Shown in pieces: positions 6,279 to 8,417 of a stretch of DNA of 8,417 bases. Source of the stretch: Planctomycetaceae bacterium (lineage in GTDB: Bacteria > Planctomycetota > Planctomycetia > Pirellulales > Thermoguttaceae); the NCBI GenBank assembly GCA_031288765.1, contig JAITQV010000069.1, positions 1 to 8,417 on the forward strand, written 5' to 3'. The translations under genes were made by a program, and so were the position numbers. Numbering within the stretch: the first letter of the stretch is position 1; each line of letters starts with the position of its first letter. A model generated the notes under the pieces. It ran no database searches and was not told the DNA's origin. It saw nothing but the letters and a program-made list of their open reading frames with translations.

Positions 6279-6307
6279 TTAACATTTTATAACAATTCAT
6301 AAATAAT
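6279..6307 (+). promoter_or_regulatory. Possible galK promoter
   Basis: TTAACA (6279-6284) and AATAAT (6302-6307) are 17 bases apart, each matching five of six consensus positions. A perfect inverted repeat TTAAC-T-GTTAA (6272-6282) overlaps the -35 and could be an operator. Transcription would begin near 6314 and leave a leader of about 85 bases that includes the hairpin at 6329-6348. The region is AT-rich, so other starts are possible. Confidence 0.35.
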
Positions 6308-6328
6308 GTACCAAAGATTGATGTTTTT

Positions 6329-6348
6329 TTGCCGAAAGGCAATTGCCT
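6329..6348 (+). promoter_or_regulatory. Alternative hairpins in the galK leader
   Basis: TTGCC (6329-6333) pairs with GGCAA (6338-6342) across a GAAA tetraloop. The same GGCAA is also the left half of a perfect 12-bp palindrome AGGCAATTGCCT (6337-6348), so it could pair with the second TTGCC or make a dimeric site. A T7 run precedes the first stem; none follows it, so it is not a rightward terminator. It lies 52-71 bases before the galK start. It may be a transcript structure or a palindromic operator. Confidence 0.35.
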
Positions 6349-6399
6349 GTCTTAGATAATTTTGCGTGAATTGTTACAAATCCTTTTACTATTACCGTT

Positions 6400-7572
6400 A
6401 TGAAAACACTTATTACGGAAACAAAATCTGTTTTTTCAAAAAAATATGGAACGGAACCCGTTTGGCTTGTTGCTGCGCCCGGACGTGTCAATCTGATCGG
6501 TGAACATACCGATTACAATGACGGTTTTGTTTTTCCAATGGCAATTGAACGTTACACGGTTATTGCGGCGGGATATAGCGATGCCGCCGGCGCCGATATT
6601 TACAGTATCAATAAAGAAGAATCGGCAACAATTAAATTGGACGGCTCCGCAACACCGCCGCAAACGGTTGTTTGGTCAAGTTACATTCAGGGAACTATTC
6701 AAAATGTTGTTGAAACGGGTTTATGTCCGAAGAATTTCCGTGCGGTTATTAACTCGAATGTTCCGTTGGGCGGCGGACTGTCCAGCAGCGCATCGTTGGA
6801 AGTCGCAACGGCAACACTGCTTGAAGCCATTACCGGACAAAAAATTGATCCTGTACAAAAAGCCTTGCTTTGTCAAAAAGCGGAACATCTTTACGCCGGA
6901 ATGCCGTGCGGAATTATGGATCAGTTTATTGCCGCGTTGGGACGTGAAGGTTACGCAATGCTGCTTGACTGTCGAAGCCGTGTTCCGAAAATGATTCCGC
7001 TTGACGATCCGAATATTGTTGTTTTAATTATCAACAGCAATGTAAAACACCAATTAACCGGCAGTGAATATCCCGATCGCCGCCGACAATGTGAAAAAGC
7101 CGCACGGTTATTAAGAGTTCCTAAACTCCGTGATGCCACGTTACAACAACTTGGAGCGGCTCAATCCGTATTCGAAAAAGAACCGGACGGCAATATCTGT
7201 TTCCGCCGCGCACGTCATATTGTTACCGAAAACAAGAGAACGGTTGCAACGGCGGAGGCAATGATTCGCAAAGACTGGAATACTTGCGGAAGGTTAATGT
7301 ACGAAAGTCATACGTCAATGCGTGATGATTTTGAAATTACTTGCACGGAAATTGACATCTTGGTTGAAATTGCGAAATCAACGGACGGAGTGATTGGTTC
7401 CCGAATGACCGGCGGCGGTTTTGGCGGTTGTACGGTATCGCTTGTGGAAGCGTCAAAAGCCGGTAAGGTTTCAGAAACAATTGCGGAACAATACAGTACA
7501 AAAACAGGTATTGAACCGGCTGTTTTCACAACACGTCCCGCACAAGGAGCAATGATTTTAGAAAATAATTAA
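6400..7572 (+). CDS. galK: Galactokinase
   Basis: Galactokinase phosphorylates alpha-D-galactose with ATP to galactose 1-phosphate, the first committed step of the Leloir pathway, in the cytosol. The 390-residue length is normal. The family signature GRVNLIGEHTDY is at 28-39, with Arg29, Glu35, His36 and Asp38 in the positions that position the phosphate and sugar. The ATP-binding GHMP motif PLGGGLSSSAS is at 122-132. GIMDQ gives the expected catalytic Asp174, and SEY gives Tyr224, the sugar contact. The third GHMP motif MTGGGFGGC is at 336-344. All key residues are present, so the enzyme should be active. The ATG at 6400 gives the normal N-terminus; no Shine-Dalgarno site is visible. No galT, galE, galM or transporter gene is adjacent, so it appears to be transcribed alone, with its own leader and terminator. 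A related GHMP sugar kinase is unlikely given the full signature. Confidence 0.97.
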   Translation: MKTLITETKSVFSKKYGTEPVWLVAAPGRVNLIGEHTDYNDGFVFPMAIERYTVIAAGYSDAAGADIYSINKEESATIKLDGSATPPQTVVWSSYIQGTIQNVVETGLCPKNFRAVINSNVPLGGGLSSSASLEVATATLLEAITGQKIDPVQKALLCQKAEHLYAGMPCGIMDQFIAALGREGYAMLLDCRSRVPKMIPLDDPNIVVLIINSNVKHQLTGSEYPDRRRQCEKAARLLRVPKLRDATLQQLGAAQSVFEKEPDGNICFRRARHIVTENKRTVATAEAMIRKDWNTCGRLMYESHTSMRDDFEITCTEIDILVEIAKSTDGVIGSRMTGGGFGGCTVSLVEASKAGKVSETIAEQYSTKTGIEPAVFTTRPAQGAMILENN

Positions 7573-7613
7573 AACTGAACTTTTGCAAAATGGCATTTCA
7601 CACTGTAAATAAA

Positions 7614-7645
7614 GGGGTTGAAGTATTGAAAACCTCCGATTTTTT
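7614..7645 (+). terminator. Intrinsic terminator after galK
   Basis: GGGGTT (7614-7619) pairs with AACCTC (7631-7636), including one G-U pair, and is followed after three bases by a T6 run at 7640-7645. It begins about 40 bases past the galK stop codon, the expected place and orientation for termination. Confidence 0.5.
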
Positions 7646-7662
7646 ATCATATTATCGTATTA

Positions 7663-7761
7663 AATATTATTTTTCTAAAAATGATATGCCGTAAAACCAA
7701 GAGTTTCGTAAATATTATTTCAAAAAAATTGTGAATATTCATTTCAAAGTATGCCGAAACC
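7663..7761. repeat. Imperfect direct repeats in non-coding DNA
   Basis: A unit with AATATTATTT ... TATGCCGTAAAACC (7663-7698) recurs in shorter form as AATATTCATTTCAAA ... TATGCCGAAACC (7734-7761). A third partial copy AATATTATTTCAAA lies between them (7711-7724). Similarity is clear in the TATGCCG-AAACC core and loose elsewhere. This could be decayed duplication or repeated binding sites. Confidence 0.35.
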
Positions 7762-7880
7762 GAATAAATTTAGGACATAATTTCTTTGAATAAAAATTGT
7801 TTCGAATTTTATAAAAGTCTAGTTATAAAGTTTATTTTGTGAAAACGGGCAAGAATAATTGCAAAATTTTGATTACTGAA

Positions 7881-7903
7881 ATTGGATTACCACGTAATCC
7901 AAT
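7881..7903 (-). terminator. Perfect hairpin overlapping the stop codon of the right-edge gene
   Basis: ATTGGATTAC (7881-7890) and GTAATCCAAT (7894-7903) are a perfect 10-bp inverted repeat with a 3-base loop. On the minus strand the stem covers the last codons (for Trp-Ile-Thr-Trp) and the TAA, and is followed by TTCAG, so only a weak U-run exists. It may protect the transcript end or terminate by another route; because it is symmetric it may also stop rightward readthrough from galK. Confidence 0.45.
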
Positions 7904-8417
7904 AAGAAAATTCTTTTTCTTGTGTTGTAAACTCAACAGTTTTGTTCTCGTTTCGGAACGAAACGTTGCGTAATTCCTTACCGTCGGCATCAAACGCTTT
8001 GACACTTTGGGCAACTTCCGGTAATTTTAACAACAATTCTGTTGTCGGTTCGTCGGGAAGCGGTGTTACAGTTGCGTTTTTTGTCTTGTGGTCAATTTCA
8101 ATACGAAAAGCCCCCTTTGTTTTGGCAATTCCGAAATCAACAGACTCTGTTAATGGTAAAAATCGTTCGGATAATTTTTCGTCTTCCCATTCAAACGTTT
8201 CCAATGAAATATTGGAAACGTTATTGTCTGAACTTTTCCGTTCGACTTTTAGCCAACCAACGGCATAACGGTTACTTCCGGTATCAAAACCCAACAATCT
8301 GGCACGGCGTCCATCGCCTTTTGAATCATACAAACCAACAACAAGATAATATCGCCCAGCCGGAAGATTATCGGGAATGTTCATCGTAAAAGAATTCGAA
8401 ACAATTTTATCTTTCCA
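7887..8417 (-). CDS. C-terminal part of an unrecognised beta-rich protein (runs off right edge)
   Basis: The frame is open from the right edge to the TAA at 7887, giving 176 residues; an internal ATG at 8384 is not the start because the frame continues above it (WKDKIVSNSFT before it). Two beta-rich parts are visible. The first, about residues 12-70, holds IPDNLPAGRYYLVVGLYDSK, then GRRARLLGFDTGSNRYAVGW, a sequence type typical of C-terminal beta-sandwich domains on large secreted or surface planctomycete proteins, often beside carbohydrate-active or DUF4832-like parts. The second, about residues 95-176, starts DFGIAKTKGAFRIEI, has alternating hydrophobic strands and ends FSYWITW. No catalytic motif is seen in this part. 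The N-terminus, needed for any functional call, lies outside the window. It converges on galK. The family link is recall and weak; that the gene is real is well supported by the long protein-like frame. Confidence 0.75.
   Translation of the reverse strand, partial: WKDKIVSNSFTMNIPDNLPAGRYYLVVGLYDSKGDGRRARLLGFDTGSNRYAVGWLKVERKSSDNNVSNISLETFEWEDEKLSERFLPLTESVDFGIAKTKGAFRIEIDHKTKNATVTPLPDEPTTELLLKLPEVAQSVKAFDADGKELRNVSFRNENKTVEFTTQEKEFSYWITW

Larger units (their letters stand above)
7573..7886. other. AT-rich intergenic region between convergent genes
   Basis: These 314 bases lie between galK and the converging gene on the right. Apart from the galK terminator and the start of the hairpin at 7881 I see no gene, tRNA or coding frame. 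Imperfect direct repeats occupy 7663-7761. A promoter-like TTGAAT-18-TATAAA reading right exists near 7787-7816 but has no gene in front of it and is probably chance in this base composition. Confidence 0.5.

Noticed and set aside
7787..7816. Promoter-like TTGAAT and TATAAA in the galK downstream spacer
   Set aside because: No gene follows on the plus strand and such matches are expected by chance in very AT-rich DNA.
7942..8268. 108-residue plus-strand frame opposite the right-edge gene
   Set aside because: Ser/Asn-rich antisense shadow; the minus-strand frame is longer, open to the edge and protein-like.

Overview
The window most likely comes from an AT-rich member of the Planctomycetota, probably Pirellulales-like. 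This is an inference from three things: a small lipoprotein whose C-terminal half looks like a protein I associate with that phylum, an HU-type protein of the kind common there, and several genes that lack a clear Shine-Dalgarno site. No rRNA, tRNA, CRISPR array, transposase or phage gene is visible. Genes are widely spaced, which fits a chromosomal region of mostly single-gene transcripts.

Layout: (1) Bases 1-1532 and on to 2046 are read leftward. They hold the 5' part of a membrane protein running off the left edge, an unrecognised very acidic protein with an Asp/Asn-rich insert, a 73-residue lipoprotein and an HU/IHF-family DNA-binding protein. (2) Bases 2057-2527 are a 471-bp divergent intergenic region. 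It holds a structured hairpin before HU, a strong extended -10 promoter pointing right, an overlapping promoter pointing left, and about 200 bases with long-range complementarity ending in a terminator-like hairpin on the minus strand. This is a candidate unassigned small RNA. (3) Bases 2528-6238 read rightward and encode a 1236-residue SMC/Rad50-like (YhaN-type) ATPase with two membrane helices in the middle of its coiled coil. (4) Bases 6400-7572 read rightward and encode galactokinase, followed by an intrinsic terminator. (5) Bases 7573-7886 are AT-rich non-coding sequence with imperfect repeats. (6) Bases 7887-8417 read leftward and are the C-terminal part of a probable beta-rich protein entering from the right edge.

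The genes do not form an obvious pathway. HU and the ATPase both act on DNA or chromosome structure by family, and they diverge from one control region, but nothing shows that they work together. Galactokinase stands alone without other Leloir-pathway genes. The strongest candidate for something undescribed is the HU/ATPase intergenic region (possible small RNA plus divergent promoters). The membrane-anchored ATPase without an adjacent nuclease partner comes second.
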